Positions 31,947-40,871 of a stretch of 64,000 nucleotides of DNA are shown piece after piece. The stretch is taken from assembly GCA_047974565.1 (NCBI GenBank), contig JBKECN010000038.1:1-64000 (forward strand). The letters run 5' to 3'. How positions within the stretch are numbered: the first letter of the stretch is position 1; each line of letters begins with the position of its first letter. The translations under genes were made by a program, and so were the position numbers. This DNA is from JBDIAG01 sp047974565. Its GTDB lineage: Bacteria > Actinomycetota > Actinomycetes > Actinomycetales > CAWJMD01. Under the pieces are notes generated by a model. The model was not told the origin of the DNA. It ran no database searches and was given only the letters and a program-made list of their open reading frames with translations.

Positions 31947-32618
31947 TCAGTTCTCCTGGGCACGACTGAGCGTGGAGCGCACTTCGTCGGAGAACACCCG
32001 CAGATGCTTCTCGGCAGCGACGCGAGCACCGGCTGCGTCGCGGTCCGCTATCGCGTCCACCACGGTGCGTTGGCTGACGATGTGCACCGTCGATGCGTGC
32101 TCGTAGCGCAGGCAACTGTTCCAGATCCGCATCGTGAGATTGACGTACATCGCCAGGGTGGTCTCCAGGTACTCGTTGCGGGCGGCAGAGTAGATCGCTC
32201 GGTGCACCTTGAGGTCGAGGTCGGTGTGGTCCGCTCGTTGCAGACTGCCTCGCTCGAGGTCGGTCATCAGTCGCTGGAGTTCGCTGATCTGCGCGGCTGT
32301 CGCCCGCTCCGCGGCCAGGGCGGCGGCGAGCCCTTCGAGTTCCACCCGAACCTCGGTGAGCCTGGCCTCGTCGGCGATGTCGATCCGGGAGACGAAGGTG
32401 CCCCGACGCGGGTAGGTGGTGGCCAGCCGCTCCCAGGACAGGCGTTTGAGTGCATCCCGAATGGGGGTCAGCCCCAGGGACAAGGAGGCGCTGAGCGACT
32501 TCTCGTCCAGAGGCTCACCAGGCTTGAGGTCCACCCGGACGATGGCGTCGCGGATCTGCTGGTATGCCTGATCCGCCATGCGCGTGCGTTGCGGGGTCGC
32601 CTCACCTGAGCCACTCAT
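31947..32618 (-). CDS. GntR-family regulator, FCD type (first of two)
   Basis: A 223-residue regulator with an N-terminal winged helix (AYQQIRDAIVRVDLKPGEPL; LGLTPIRDALKRLSWERL) and an all-helical FCD effector domain containing the metal-binding pattern Asp...His (DLDLKVHRAIYSAARN). The ATG at 32618 follows CGGAGGG. It is convergent with gbcA and divergent from a second, related regulator at 32725, 106 bp apart. The pair probably arose by duplication and may sense betaine or its breakdown products. Confidence 0.88.
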   Translation of the reverse strand: MSGSGEATPQRTRMADQAYQQIRDAIVRVDLKPGEPLDEKSLSASLSLGLTPIRDALKRLSWERLATTYPRRGTFVSRIDIADEARLTEVRVELEGLAAALAAERATAAQISELQRLMTDLERGSLQRADHTDLDLKVHRAIYSAARNEYLETTLAMYVNLTMRIWNSCLRYEHASTVHIVSQRTVVDAIADRDAAGARVAAEKHLRVFSDEVRSTLSRAQEN

Positions 32619-32724
32619 CGTCCCTCCGGGCCGTCGGAGCAACCCAGTCTATGCATCCTCGCGAGCGGTGCCCCGAGGCCGAACCGACGGGTAGCCGGGC
32701 ATGCCGCACCCCTATCATCGGGAC

Positions 32725-33402
32725 GTGAGCATCGAGGCCGAATGGGGAGTCGACCTCGATCCCGCCCGATCCAGGGCCTCTTTGGCCGATAGGGCATACC
32801 TTGCGCTACGCGACCGCCTGATCATGCTCGACATCGCACCGGGCGAGCCGATCCACGACGACGAGGTGGCCGCGTCCCTGGGGATGGGACGCACTCCGGT
32901 GCGCGAAGCCCTCAAGCGCCTCGAGGGTGACCGTCTTGTCGAGTGCTATCCGCGACGTGGCACCTTCGCCAGTGGCCTCGACCTGGCCGACCTGACCGAC
33001 ATCTGCGAGATCCGCATCCACCTGGAGCCGGTGGCGGCCCGCCGCGCAGCCACCAACGCACACCGCACCACCCGGGACGAACTCACCGCTCTGGCACGTC
33101 AGGTGATGCGGGAGAGCGAGGCTGCGGACCCCTCCCGATTCATTCATGCGGACCTGGCCACCTCACGGGCCATCTACCGGGCAGCCGGCAACCGTCACCT
33201 GGAAGACACCCTCGTTCGCTACGCCAACCTCACCACCCGGATCGCCTGCCAGTTCGCGGACCGGTTGTCCGCGCGGGATCTGTCCATCCCCAGCCTGCCC
33301 AGCTTGCTGCACAGCATCGCCTCCGGCGACGCAGACGCCGCGGCCCAGCTCGCACTCGCCAGGGTCCGACGCTTCGAACGGGCGGTCAGCGACGCCATCT
33401 GA
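32725..33402 (+). CDS. GntR-family regulator, FCD type (second of two)
   Basis: A 225-residue FCD regulator, clearly similar to its divergent neighbour (LADRAYLALRDRLIMLDIAPGEPI; LGMGRTPVREALKRLEGDRLVECYPRRGTF). The effector domain has FIHADLATSRAIYRAAGN. The GTG at 32725 is chosen because TATCAT (32713-32718) lies 6 nt before it, giving a leaderless mRNA; the ATG at 32701 would then lie upstream of the promoter's -10 box. Target genes are probably the betaine genes or the neighbouring regulator (inference). Confidence 0.85.
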   Translation: MSIEAEWGVDLDPARSRASLADRAYLALRDRLIMLDIAPGEPIHDDEVAASLGMGRTPVREALKRLEGDRLVECYPRRGTFASGLDLADLTDICEIRIHLEPVAARRAATNAHRTTRDELTALARQVMRESEAADPSRFIHADLATSRAIYRAAGNRHLEDTLVRYANLTTRIACQFADRLSARDLSIPSLPSLLHSIASGDADAAAQLALARVRRFERAVSDAI

Positions 33403-33602
33403 GGCGCCCCGAACAGGTGCCGGTCGAGCGTGGTCGCTGAGAACGGGCCATTGGTCATTCCATCTCTCACCCGATAAATCGTGCATATTACTGCAATCGG
33501 GGATTGTCTCTATATCGGATGTGCACTACCGTGGCGTCCCGTCCGGACCTGCGACCCGAGGTCGTCGGCGGGCTGACATCGCTACGTCGGAGGGGGAGTT
33601 CG

Positions 33603-35537
33603 ATGATTCATCGGGTGCTGCGCTCTATTCCAGGGCTGGTTCTCATTGTCGGCTTGTTCGTCGGGACGGCGGGCCCGGCAGCCGCTGACCCGCTCGAGTG
33701 CTACAAGGAGGCCACCTACATCACGACCCCGGTGTGTCCCGACGACGCCATCGTCAACTCCTGGGCCGTGGGCGATGGAGGCCTTCTGGACAAGCAGGAC
33801 CTCCTGAAGAACCTCACGGTGTACCAGCATTACGGATTCACCCAGGACTGGATCGAGCACTCGGTCGAGGCCGTGATCCCCGTTGATGTCAACACGAGCT
33901 GGTCGGGATGCGCTTCGGGAGGCCAGCAGGAGGGTCTATGTCCGCTTGGACAGGTTTTCCCCAACCCGGTCGGTCTGCGCTTCAACCAGAACCAGGGCAC
34001 GGTCTCGCTGCACGTCTACACCGATGGCACCAACTGGATCGCGCGGATGTGCGGCAACTTCGTCATGCTTGCGCCACCGGCCGACGTAGAGAAGGTGGCG
34101 CTGAGCCTGGTCGACGCGCCGGACACCATTGACGCGGACACCGATGTGACCGTCACCGTCCGGTCCCGGTTGCGCAACAACGGGCCCCTGGATATCGCTC
34201 TCAGCACCGACACGCTCACCATCGACCCGGTCAACCCGGACTGCACAGTTCGCGACCCCGAGAAGACGAAGAACGTCAGCCTCCCCGTGGGCCAGATCGT
34301 CAATTGGACAACGACATTCACCATTCGCTGCACCGAACCTTCGAACCACACGGTCAAGATCCGCAACACGCTCGTCGGCCCACGGGGGCACCTGGATGCA
34401 GATCTCGCCAATAACACCCGTACCCTCACCTGGACGCCCGCGGTGCTGGACCGCAGCGACGTCCGCGTCCTCGGAACCACCCTGACCTGCCCGGCACAGA
34501 CGATGGTCCGCGACGAGGTCACCTGCCAGGGCACCGCACGCATCACCAACGCCGGACCGCACGGGCCGGAGCCGGTCACCTCCACCCTCGACCTCGCCAC
34601 GCCGTCGGACTGCACGATCAGAGCGCACACCGGAGACGGCCAGGCCCGGCACGACCGGCTGGATGCCGGACAGACCCAGACCCGCACCGCGTCATGGACT
34701 CTGGCCTGCAGCGACCGCAGCTTCCACGACCTCGCCCTCACGGCACAGGCCGCACTCGCCCACGACGCGGACGAGCATGTGCTCGACCCTGACCCGTCGA
34801 ACAACACCGGCCGTGCGGCCACGACGATGGAGGTCTTCGAAGAGGTCGACCTGGAGACCTCGGTGCTCGATCTTCAATGCAGTGAGCGCGAGCACAACCA
34901 GTTGGCATCCACCTGCACCGCTTCGGTCGAGATCACCAACAACGGCCTGGCCGATCACGTGATCACCGATACTGCAGCGCTTTTCACCGTCGAGGACACC
35001 TGCATGGCCGACCCTGCCGAGCAGACCCAAGAGCATGTCCTGGCCGCCGGTAGCAGTGAGGTCATCACCTTCAGCACCCAGATCACCTGCACCAGCGACC
35101 GTCGGCACGTCGTCGGCGTCGAGGCCACCCTGGCGAACTCGCCCAAGGATCCGCATGCCGTCGACAGCGACTCAGCCGCCCTGCTCTGGGTTCCCAGCGA
35201 CATCAAGCCGCGGTCACTGCCCAGCGCCATCAACGTCAACCGCAACGGTCTGGTGCCTTTCGCGATCCTCGGCACCGCCGACTTCGACCCGCTCACCCAG
35301 GTGACGGTCGACTCGCTGACCTTCGGAGCCGCCGGAGTCGAGGACAGCGTCGTGCGATGTGCCCCGTCAGGGGAGGACGTCAATGACGACGGCTATCTGG
35401 ATCTGGTGTGCCACGCCGATGCACCGAAGACCGGGATCTCCTGTGAATCAGAGGTTCTCATCACCCGCGGACTGCTCAAGGATGGTGCTGCTTTCATCAG
35501 CCAGGATGCGGTGAAGACCACGGGGTGCAGGCGCTGA
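33603..35537 (+). CDS. large secreted repeat protein
   Basis: A 644-residue protein with a Sec signal peptide (hydrophobic core LVLIVGLFVG, cleavage after GPAAA). The mature part opens with a Cys-rich domain of about 140 residues. It continues with three or four beta-sandwich repeats of about 110 residues rich in Asp, Thr and paired Cys, with recurring LDTD/NNT-type ends similar to DUF11/CARDB-type domains. The C-terminal segment DIKPRSLPSAINVNRNG followed by FAILGT and EDVNDDGYLDLV is a motif found at the ends of many secreted bacterial proteins and may bind calcium. The ATG at 33603 follows GGAGGGGGAG. A structural or adhesive extracellular role is likely, but the function is unknown. Confidence 0.82.
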   Translation: MIHRVLRSIPGLVLIVGLFVGTAGPAAADPLECYKEATYITTPVCPDDAIVNSWAVGDGGLLDKQDLLKNLTVYQHYGFTQDWIEHSVEAVIPVDVNTSWSGCASGGQQEGLCPLGQVFPNPVGLRFNQNQGTVSLHVYTDGTNWIARMCGNFVMLAPPADVEKVALSLVDAPDTIDADTDVTVTVRSRLRNNGPLDIALSTDTLTIDPVNPDCTVRDPEKTKNVSLPVGQIVNWTTTFTIRCTEPSNHTVKIRNTLVGPRGHLDADLANNTRTLTWTPAVLDRSDVRVLGTTLTCPAQTMVRDEVTCQGTARITNAGPHGPEPVTSTLDLATPSDCTIRAHTGDGQARHDRLDAGQTQTRTASWTLACSDRSFHDLALTAQAALAHDADEHVLDPDPSNNTGRAATTMEVFEEVDLETSVLDLQCSEREHNQLASTCTASVEITNNGLADHVITDTAALFTVEDTCMADPAEQTQEHVLAAGSSEVITFSTQITCTSDRRHVVGVEATLANSPKDPHAVDSDSAALLWVPSDIKPRSLPSAINVNRNGLVPFAILGTADFDPLTQVTVDSLTFGAAGVEDSVVRCAPSGEDVNDDGYLDLVCHADAPKTGISCESEVLITRGLLKDGAAFISQDAVKTTGCRR

Positions 35538-35549
35538 CACCGGGCAGGC

Positions 35550-35903
35550 TCACACCCCGAGCTCGGCGCGCCGCAGGTCGATAAGGGTCCGGACGAGGCC
35601 CGCCGGCAGGGGTGTGTCGATCGGCATCCGCACCGCGCCTTTGGAGGCCGAGAACCCGGCGAGTTGTTCGCCGGACACGGTGGCCAGGATCTGCCCGCTG
35701 TGCGGCAGGTAGCTGAGGTGGTGCTTGGCTGCGGAGAAGCCGGCCACCGGCCGTCCGGCGATCCGGAAGACCGGCGCACCGTAGGACAGGCCTTCCTCGG
35801 CTTCGGGAATGATCTGGGCGATCAGTTCTCGCAGCGTCTGCAAGGTCGACCTGCGTGGTTCGTCCAGTCGATCGAGGTATTCATCGATCTCGATTCCCGG
35901 CAT
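35550..35903 (-). CDS. DUF1801-family protein
   Basis: A 117-residue YdhG/YdeI-like (DUF1801) protein: YLDRLDEPRRSTLQTLRELI, EGLSYGAPVFRIAGRPVAGF and KHHLSYLPHSGQI are typical. The family is small and cytoplasmic, with an iron-chaperone-like fold but no firmly known function. The ATG at 35903 follows AAGGAG. It lies 23 bp behind the DHFR-like gene on the same strand, so the two are probably cotranscribed. Confidence 0.88.
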   Translation of the reverse strand: MPGIEIDEYLDRLDEPRRSTLQTLRELIAQIIPEAEEGLSYGAPVFRIAGRPVAGFSAAKHHLSYLPHSGQILATVSGEQLAGFSASKGAVRMPIDTPLPAGLVRTLIDLRRAELGV

Positions 35904-35926
35904 GCTTTCTCCTTGGCTGATGCCGC

Positions 35927-36457
35927 TCACCGTGGTGCGTAGGTGAGCCTGAGAACACCCTCGGCGAGTTCCACGTGGCCGGTCAGCCGCAGTGTCGGGC
36001 GCGAGCCGGCGAAGAACGTCGTGCCCTGACCGACCACGACCGGGTGCAGGTAGATCTGGTACTCATCGATGAGGCCGAGCTCGGCGACGCTGTTGGCCAG
36101 CACCGGGCCGGCGACCTCGATGTCTCCCTCATGTTCGGCCTTCACCGTGCGCAGCGCCTGTTCCAGATCGCCGTGCAGGAGTGTGGCATTCGGCCCGACC
36201 GTGCTGAGCGAACGCGAGACAACCCACTTGGGTTTGCTGCGCCAGGCCTCGGCGAAAGCCTGTTCGTCTGGGCTCCAACCAGAATCGTCGTCATCCCAGT
36301 AGCGCATGATCTCGTACATGCGCCGCCCGTACACGCACCCCGTCTGGGATCTGGTCTGTTCGATGAAATGTCGAAAGACCTTCGGCCCAGGCGCGAAGGC
36401 ATCATGGTCGACGTAGCCGTCCAGAGATTGGTTCAGGCCGAAGACGAACCTGGCCAT
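35927..36457 (-). CDS. dihydrofolate-reductase-like (RibD C-terminal) protein
   Basis: A 176-residue protein of the RibD C-terminal/YwjB group. LNQSLDGYVDHDAF is the start of the fold, GRRMYEIMRYW and KWVVSRSLS follow, and VAGPVLANSVAELGLIDEYQIYLHPVVVG is the conserved nucleotide-binding region. Members reduce pterin- or pyrimidine-like substrates with NADPH; many are uncharacterised. The ATG at 36457 follows AAGGGAG. Operon with the DUF1801 gene. Confidence 0.88.
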   Translation of the reverse strand: MARFVFGLNQSLDGYVDHDAFAPGPKVFRHFIEQTRSQTGCVYGRRMYEIMRYWDDDDSGWSPDEQAFAEAWRSKPKWVVSRSLSTVGPNATLLHGDLEQALRTVKAEHEGDIEVAGPVLANSVAELGLIDEYQIYLHPVVVGQGTTFFAGSRPTLRLTGHVELAEGVLRLTYAPR

Positions 36458-36529
36458 GTCGTGCTCCCTTCTCGGTGCGGTTTCTCGGGTGCGGGTGCGT
36501 CTTCGCCGCTGCTGACGACGGCTCGGCCG

Positions 36530-37420
36530 TCAGGTTCCAGTCAGGGCAGGCGCAGTCCACTCGGTGATCTGTTCCGCGACGGCCCACGTCGCCAGTTCGT
36601 CGAGCGCCTTCTCGCTGGGGCTGCCGGGTACCGCGGGGTAGACCGTCATCGCGTGGCCGCTCTCCGCGTCAAGCTCGACCTGCTGGTAGATCAAGTCGAG
36701 CGGGCCCACCGCTCGATGGTGGAATCGCTTGACTCCCCAGGCGTGCCGGCGAACGTTGTGCGCGGCCCATCGAGCGGGGAATTCCGAACTGCGTTGCGAT
36801 AGCTGTCCGATCAGCTCGGCCAGGCCGCGATCGTGCGGGAACCGGCCACTTTGGTGTCGCAGAACGGCAACGTTGAAGTCGGCAGCGGCATCCCAGTCGG
36901 CGTAGAAGCTGCGGGCGCGGGGGTCGAGAAAGATGAACCGCGAGTGATTGGCGGGCTCGGAGACGGTCCGGAACATGTCGGCGTACATGGCCCTGCCGAG
37001 GGTGTTTGCCGCGACCACGTCCAGACGCAGATTGGTCACCAGGGCGGGGGCCTTGGTGATGGCATCGAGCATGTACTGCACCCCCGGCGACAGTGGCCGG
37101 GTGGTCGATACGCTCGATCGGCGGCCGCGGCGGCTGCGGTTCGCCTCCCGGGCGAGGTCGTACAGATGATCGGTCTCGGCTTGGTCCAGGTGCAAGGCCA
37201 GGCCGATGGCGTCGAGAACGCTGTCGGACACCCCGGTCAGATTGCCGCGCTCCAGGCGCACGTAGTAGTCCACGCTCACCCCGGCCAGGCGAGCCACCTC
37301 GTCGCGGCGCAGGCCCGGGACGCGGCGACGCGTGCCGACCGGCTCGATCCCGGCCTGGTCCGGGGTGATGCGGGCGCGGCGGGAGGCCAGGAAGGACCGC
37401 GCCTCCGCTCGGTTGTCCAT
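36530..37420 (-). CDS. XRE-type regulator with MmyB-like ligand domain
   Basis: A 296-residue regulator. The N-terminal helix-turn-helix reads RVPGLRRDEVARLAGVSVDYYVRLERG, and from about residue 105 the MmyB-like PAS/ligand-binding domain follows (MYADMFRTVSEPANHSRFIFLDPRAR). The ATG at 37420 lies 7 nt behind TAGGTT (37433-37428), a leaderless arrangement. It is divergent from an SDR gene 154 bp away; in actinobacteria this type is commonly paired with the oxidoreductase it represses. Confidence 0.9.
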   Translation of the reverse strand: MDNRAEARSFLASRRARITPDQAGIEPVGTRRRVPGLRRDEVARLAGVSVDYYVRLERGNLTGVSDSVLDAIGLALHLDQAETDHLYDLAREANRSRRGRRSSVSTTRPLSPGVQYMLDAITKAPALVTNLRLDVVAANTLGRAMYADMFRTVSEPANHSRFIFLDPRARSFYADWDAAADFNVAVLRHQSGRFPHDRGLAELIGQLSQRSSEFPARWAAHNVRRHAWGVKRFHHRAVGPLDLIYQQVELDAESGHAMTVYPAVPGSPSEKALDELATWAVAEQITEWTAPALTGT

Positions 37421-37574
37421 ACCCACCAACCTACGACCCCGCGCGATGCCCGCGTGCTTCACGGTTGCCCGGTGATCCTGGGGAGGACTGGCAGTACCCG
37501 TCACCGCAGCCCTCTGGCAGGTCTGGACGGTGACCCCGACAATCGACACCCACCGCCGAGCCACAGGAGCCGTC

Positions 37575-38426
37575 ATGGAACAGTCACCCGTCTGGATGAT
37601 CACCGGCGCGAGCCGAGGAATGGGCGCCGAGTTCGCCACCGCCGCCCTGGCGGCCGGTCATCGAGTGGTCGCCACCGGGCGTCGTCCGGCTGAGGTGTCC
37701 GCCACGCTGAGGAGCTCGGACCGCCTGCTGGTCACCGCCTTGGACGTCACCAGCCACACCGACGCCGAGGCTGCGGTGGGTGCCACGATGGAGCGGTTCG
37801 GCCGGATCGACGTGCTGGTCAACAGCGCCGGGGCGTCGTTCAAGGGCTTCTTCGAGGAGATGTCCGCGTCCCAGGTCGACCAACAGCTCGCGGTCAATCT
37901 GGTCGGGCCGATGACCCTCACCCGCGCCGTCCTGCCGGTGATGCGAGCCCAACGCGGCGGACACCTGGTCGCGATCTCGTCCGGTGCCGGGCTGCTCGGC
38001 TTCGAGTACTCCTCGGTGTATGCCGCGTCCAAGGCCGGCCTGGAGGGCTGGATGGGTGCCCTCGCCCAAGAGGTGGCGCCCTTCGGGATCCACACCACCA
38101 TCGTCAATCCGGGTTTCTTCCGGACCGGTCTGGCGAGCCCCGAATCGCTTGTGTGGCCGGCGGTCTCGATCGACGACTACGCCGAACGCAGCGCCGCACA
38201 GCGGGCCTGGTGGTCCTCCCAGGACGGCCAGCAGCCGGGAGACCCGGCCAAGCTGGCGGCCGCACTGCTGGAGATCGCCGCCCAGGACCCGCCACCGCGA
38301 CGCTTCCTCGCCGGCTCCGACGTGGTCGCGCTCACCCGGACCAAGATCGAGCAGCTCCGCGAGGACATCGACAGCAACAGCGAACTGTCGGCCTCGCTGA
38401 CCTACGACGAGGGTCCGCAGGAGTAG
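37575..38426 (+). CDS. SDR-family oxidoreductase
   Basis: A 283-residue short-chain dehydrogenase with an intact TGASRGMG coenzyme loop at residue 11, an NSAG motif, Ser (AISSGAGLLG) and YAASK as catalytic residues. The C-terminal part (WWSSQDGQQPGDPAKLAAALLEIA) places it in the classical SDR group often annotated as oxidoreductases of unknown substrate. The ATG at 37575 has CAGGAG upstream. It is probably controlled by the divergent MmyB-like regulator. Confidence 0.88.
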   Translation: MEQSPVWMITGASRGMGAEFATAALAAGHRVVATGRRPAEVSATLRSSDRLLVTALDVTSHTDAEAAVGATMERFGRIDVLVNSAGASFKGFFEEMSASQVDQQLAVNLVGPMTLTRAVLPVMRAQRGGHLVAISSGAGLLGFEYSSVYAASKAGLEGWMGALAQEVAPFGIHTTIVNPGFFRTGLASPESLVWPAVSIDDYAERSAAQRAWWSSQDGQQPGDPAKLAAALLEIAAQDPPPRRFLAGSDVVALTRTKIEQLREDIDSNSELSASLTYDEGPQE

Positions 38427-38456
38427 CCGGGCGGCCCTCCCGTCAGCCGTGGTGCC

Positions 38457-39338
38457 TCACCCGTCGGCCTGACCCTCGCGTCCGAGACCTTCCAGAACCG
38501 CCCGCAAGGGTGGCCACCGGTCTCGGCCCCGACGGCTGACAGCGTACGCACGAAGGCGAATCGACGGGTCGGTGCCCTGACTGGTGATGCCGTCCGGCAT
38601 GGCTTGGTCCAGCGGCATCAGCGCGACGCCCAAGCCGGCCAGGATGAGGTCCTCGACGAGTTCGAGGGAGTCGATCCGATGCCGGATGGTCGGGGTGAAG
38701 CCAGCGATCGAGGCCAGAGTCCGCAGAGCCGTCTCGTCGGCGGTGTGCCGGGAGTTGACGATCCAGTCGGCGTCCGCATACGCGACCAGGCTCAGCGTCA
38801 GCGCTGTGGTGGTAGCGGGCACGGCCAGGCCCCACGGGCTCTCCCACAGCGGCGTGACCTGGAGGTCGTCGCGCCAGGCCGCGGCGGCCAGGTCATAGTC
38901 GTAGACGAGGGCCAGGTCGACCGCGTCGCGCGTGAGCAGGTCGAGGGCCTCGATCGGTTCATGCTCGTGGATCCGCAGGTCGATCCCCGGATGCCGGGCC
39001 GCGAGGTCGCCGATGACGGGTACCAGGCTGCGTCTGATCGCCGTGGCGAATCCGGCTACCCGCAGGATTCCGACCGGCTCGGCCGCCGGATCCAGATCGA
39101 CGCGGGCGGCGTCCACCGCAGCGAGGATGGTGACGGCGTGCCCAGCCAGGCGCACGCCCGCGGGCGTCAGCCGAACGCGTCGACCGTCCCGTTCGAGCAG
39201 GGGCGTGCCGACCTCGCGGGCCAGGGTTGCGATGCCCTGGGAGACGGTGGAGGTACTGGTCCGCAGTTCGGCCGCGACCTCGTGCATGGAGCCCAGCCGG
39301 GACAACTCGAGCAACAGACGGAGTCGATGCAGGTCCAC
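38457..39338 (-). CDS. LysR-family transcriptional regulator
   Basis: A 293-residue LysR regulator. The N-terminal helix-turn-helix is HEVAAELRTSTSTVSQGIATL, and the remainder is the two-lobed effector domain (DLALVYDYDLAAAAWRDDL). The start is the GTG at 39338. It is divergent from an RhtA-type exporter gene, and a perfect LysR box lies between (39345-39367), only 7 bp before its own start. The exporter is therefore its probable target. Confidence 0.9.
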   Translation of the reverse strand: MDLHRLRLLLELSRLGSMHEVAAELRTSTSTVSQGIATLAREVGTPLLERDGRRVRLTPAGVRLAGHAVTILAAVDAARVDLDPAAEPVGILRVAGFATAIRRSLVPVIGDLAARHPGIDLRIHEHEPIEALDLLTRDAVDLALVYDYDLAAAAWRDDLQVTPLWESPWGLAVPATTTALTLSLVAYADADWIVNSRHTADETALRTLASIAGFTPTIRHRIDSLELVEDLILAGLGVALMPLDQAMPDGITSQGTDPSIRLRAYAVSRRGRDRWPPLRAVLEGLGREGQADG

Positions 39339-39344
39339 GTCGCA

Positions 39345-39367
39345 ATTGTTTCAGGATCGCGAACAAT
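39345..39367. promoter_or_regulatory. LysR box ATTGTT-N11-AACAAT
   Basis: A perfect inverted repeat with the T-N11-A geometry of LysR-type binding sites. It overlaps the expected promoter of the regulator gene and lies 55 bp upstream of the exporter gene. Confidence 0.75.
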
Positions 39368-39421
39368 ATGTACATGAGAATCACGTGGACGTGAACAGTT
39401 TTGCCGTCTTCACTGGTGCGT

Positions 39422-40342
39422 ATGACCCACAACCCCGCTCGGGCCGGCGCCTCGATGGCGCTCGCATCCATGCTGTGCGTGCAGCTTGGCTTGGCCGCCT
39501 CGGTCGGCTTCATCGACCAACTCGGCACCACCGGGACGGCCTGGCTGCGACTCGCCTGGGCCGGGCTCGTGCTGCTGATCATCGTCCGGCCCAGACCCAC
39601 CACGCTGACCCGCCAGGCGCTTGCCGCGGGCGTTCCACTGGGCGTGGTCACCGCCGGGCTCACCATGTTCTTCATGGCGGCCATCGCGCGGCTCCCGCTC
39701 GGCACGGCCAGCGCCATCGAGTTCCTCGGGCCGCTCGGGGTGGCGGTCGCCCGCGGCCGGGGCATCGCCCGGGCCTGGGCAGCGATGGCAGCGGTGGGAG
39801 TGGTCTGCCTGACCCGGCCCTGGGCCGGCGAGGTGGACCCGATCGGGGTGGCCTTCGCGCTGGCCGCCGCCGCCTGCTGGGCGGGGTACATCCTGCTCAC
39901 CCAGCGAGTCGGCGATGCCGCGACGGGCCTGAGCGGCCTGGCCATCTCGATGCCGGTCGCCGCCGTGGTGGCCACGGTCGTTGCGGGGCCGGACGTGCTC
40001 GGCCACCTCACCCCGCAGGTCCTGGTCGCGGGCCTCGGCCTGGCCCTGCTGCTGCCCGTGGTGCCCTTCGCTCTGGAGTTGATGGCTTTGCGGCGCCTGA
40101 CGACGGCCGCGTTCGGCACCCTGATGGCTCTGGAGCCCGCCATCGCCTTGGTGATCGGGTTCGTTGCCTTGCACCAGCGCCCGTCGATGCTCGCCATCCT
40201 GGGGGTAGGACTGGTCGTCTGTGCCGGGGTCGGTGCCGAACGCACCGGCAACCGCACGCTCGACCCGTCACCGGCCTCGTCGGAACCGGCGCTCTCCCCG
40301 AGTTGTCAACAGCGGTCGCCGGCATGTTCGGATGCCTGGTGA
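39422..40342 (+). CDS. EamA/DMT-family exporter (RhtA-like)
   Basis: A 306-residue drug/metabolite transporter with ten predicted helices in two EamA halves. LPLGTASAIEFLGPLGVAV and LTTAAFGTLMALEPAIALVIG are the family signatures of the RhtA group, which exports threonine, homoserine and other amino acids. The ATG at 39422 is preferred over earlier codons. The last about 30 residues (from GNRTLDPSPASS) are hydrophilic and overlap the truncated PIN-domain gene on the other strand. The end may have been altered by the same rearrangement. Confidence 0.86.
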   Translation: MTHNPARAGASMALASMLCVQLGLAASVGFIDQLGTTGTAWLRLAWAGLVLLIIVRPRPTTLTRQALAAGVPLGVVTAGLTMFFMAAIARLPLGTASAIEFLGPLGVAVARGRGIARAWAAMAAVGVVCLTRPWAGEVDPIGVAFALAAAACWAGYILLTQRVGDAATGLSGLAISMPVAAVVATVVAGPDVLGHLTPQVLVAGLGLALLLPVVPFALELMALRRLTTAAFGTLMALEPAIALVIGFVALHQRPSMLAILGVGLVVCAGVGAERTGNRTLDPSPASSEPALSPSCQQRSPACSDAW

Positions 40343-40632
40343 CTGAGCGCGCGCGGCTGATGCTGACGAACCGCTGAACGTGCGCGCAGGCTGCCGGCCC
40401 GGTAGCCGATCAGGTCCGTCATAGGCTCGACGCGTACGACCTTGGCGACACGACGCACCTGTGCGTCGCGAGCGGTGCCGTCGGTGACCTCAGCAAGCGT
40501 GATGGCGCAGGCATGAAGCACCGAGTCCGTACGTCGCGCGACGATCCCCCACGACTGCATGGTGCGTCGCCCGGCCGCCAACGCCCAGAGTGCTTCGGAG
40601 TCGAGCAGGATGGAGTGGGGCCGGACAATCAC
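40306..40632 (-). pseudogene. PIN-domain toxin (VapC-like), C-terminus lost
   Basis: The frame begins with GTG at 40632, overlapping the antitoxin stop (GTGA), and gives 108 residues. SILLDSEALWALAAGR carries the first catalytic Asp of PIN nucleases, and ITLAEVTDG the Glu. After YRAGSLRARSA the family similarity ends: the expected segment with the last acidic residues (usually VDAVV...VLTSD) is missing. The frame stops inside the exporter gene's 3' end. The protein is therefore probably inactive as a nuclease. Gene order and overlap are those of a vapBC-type module. Confidence 0.7.
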
Positions 40633-40856
40633 GCGTTCAGCCGACGCGTGATCGCGGCCACCTCGTCCTCATCGACCGGGCCGTGCTCGGCCTCCAGCTG
40701 CGCGAGCAGATCGTCGAGGGCGTCGCGTTCCAGTCGGCGAGCCACGGCGGCAGCAACCTACCCAGAGAACCCGCGTGCGCCCACCCCAGAACGAACTCCC
40801 TGCCAGGTCTCGGCGGGCATCGTGACCGAGTGCTTCTCGACCGGCTGAGTCGCCAT
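40629..40856 (-). pseudogene. antitoxin of VapB type, interrupted by a TAG codon
   Basis: Reading from the ATG at 40856 gives MATQPVEKHSVTMPAETW and continues for 75 codons, but codon 33 is TAG (40760-40758). After it the same frame runs on with AAAVARRLERDALDDLLAQL and ends in TRRLNA at a TGA that overlaps the toxin start. The second half looks like a normal antitoxin C-terminus, with Tyr (TAC) the usual codon at the site of the stop. A single C-to-G change on the coding strand would explain it. It is too short and broken to appear as a normal ORF. Confidence 0.75.
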
Positions 40857-40871
40857 GAAGGAATCCCACTT

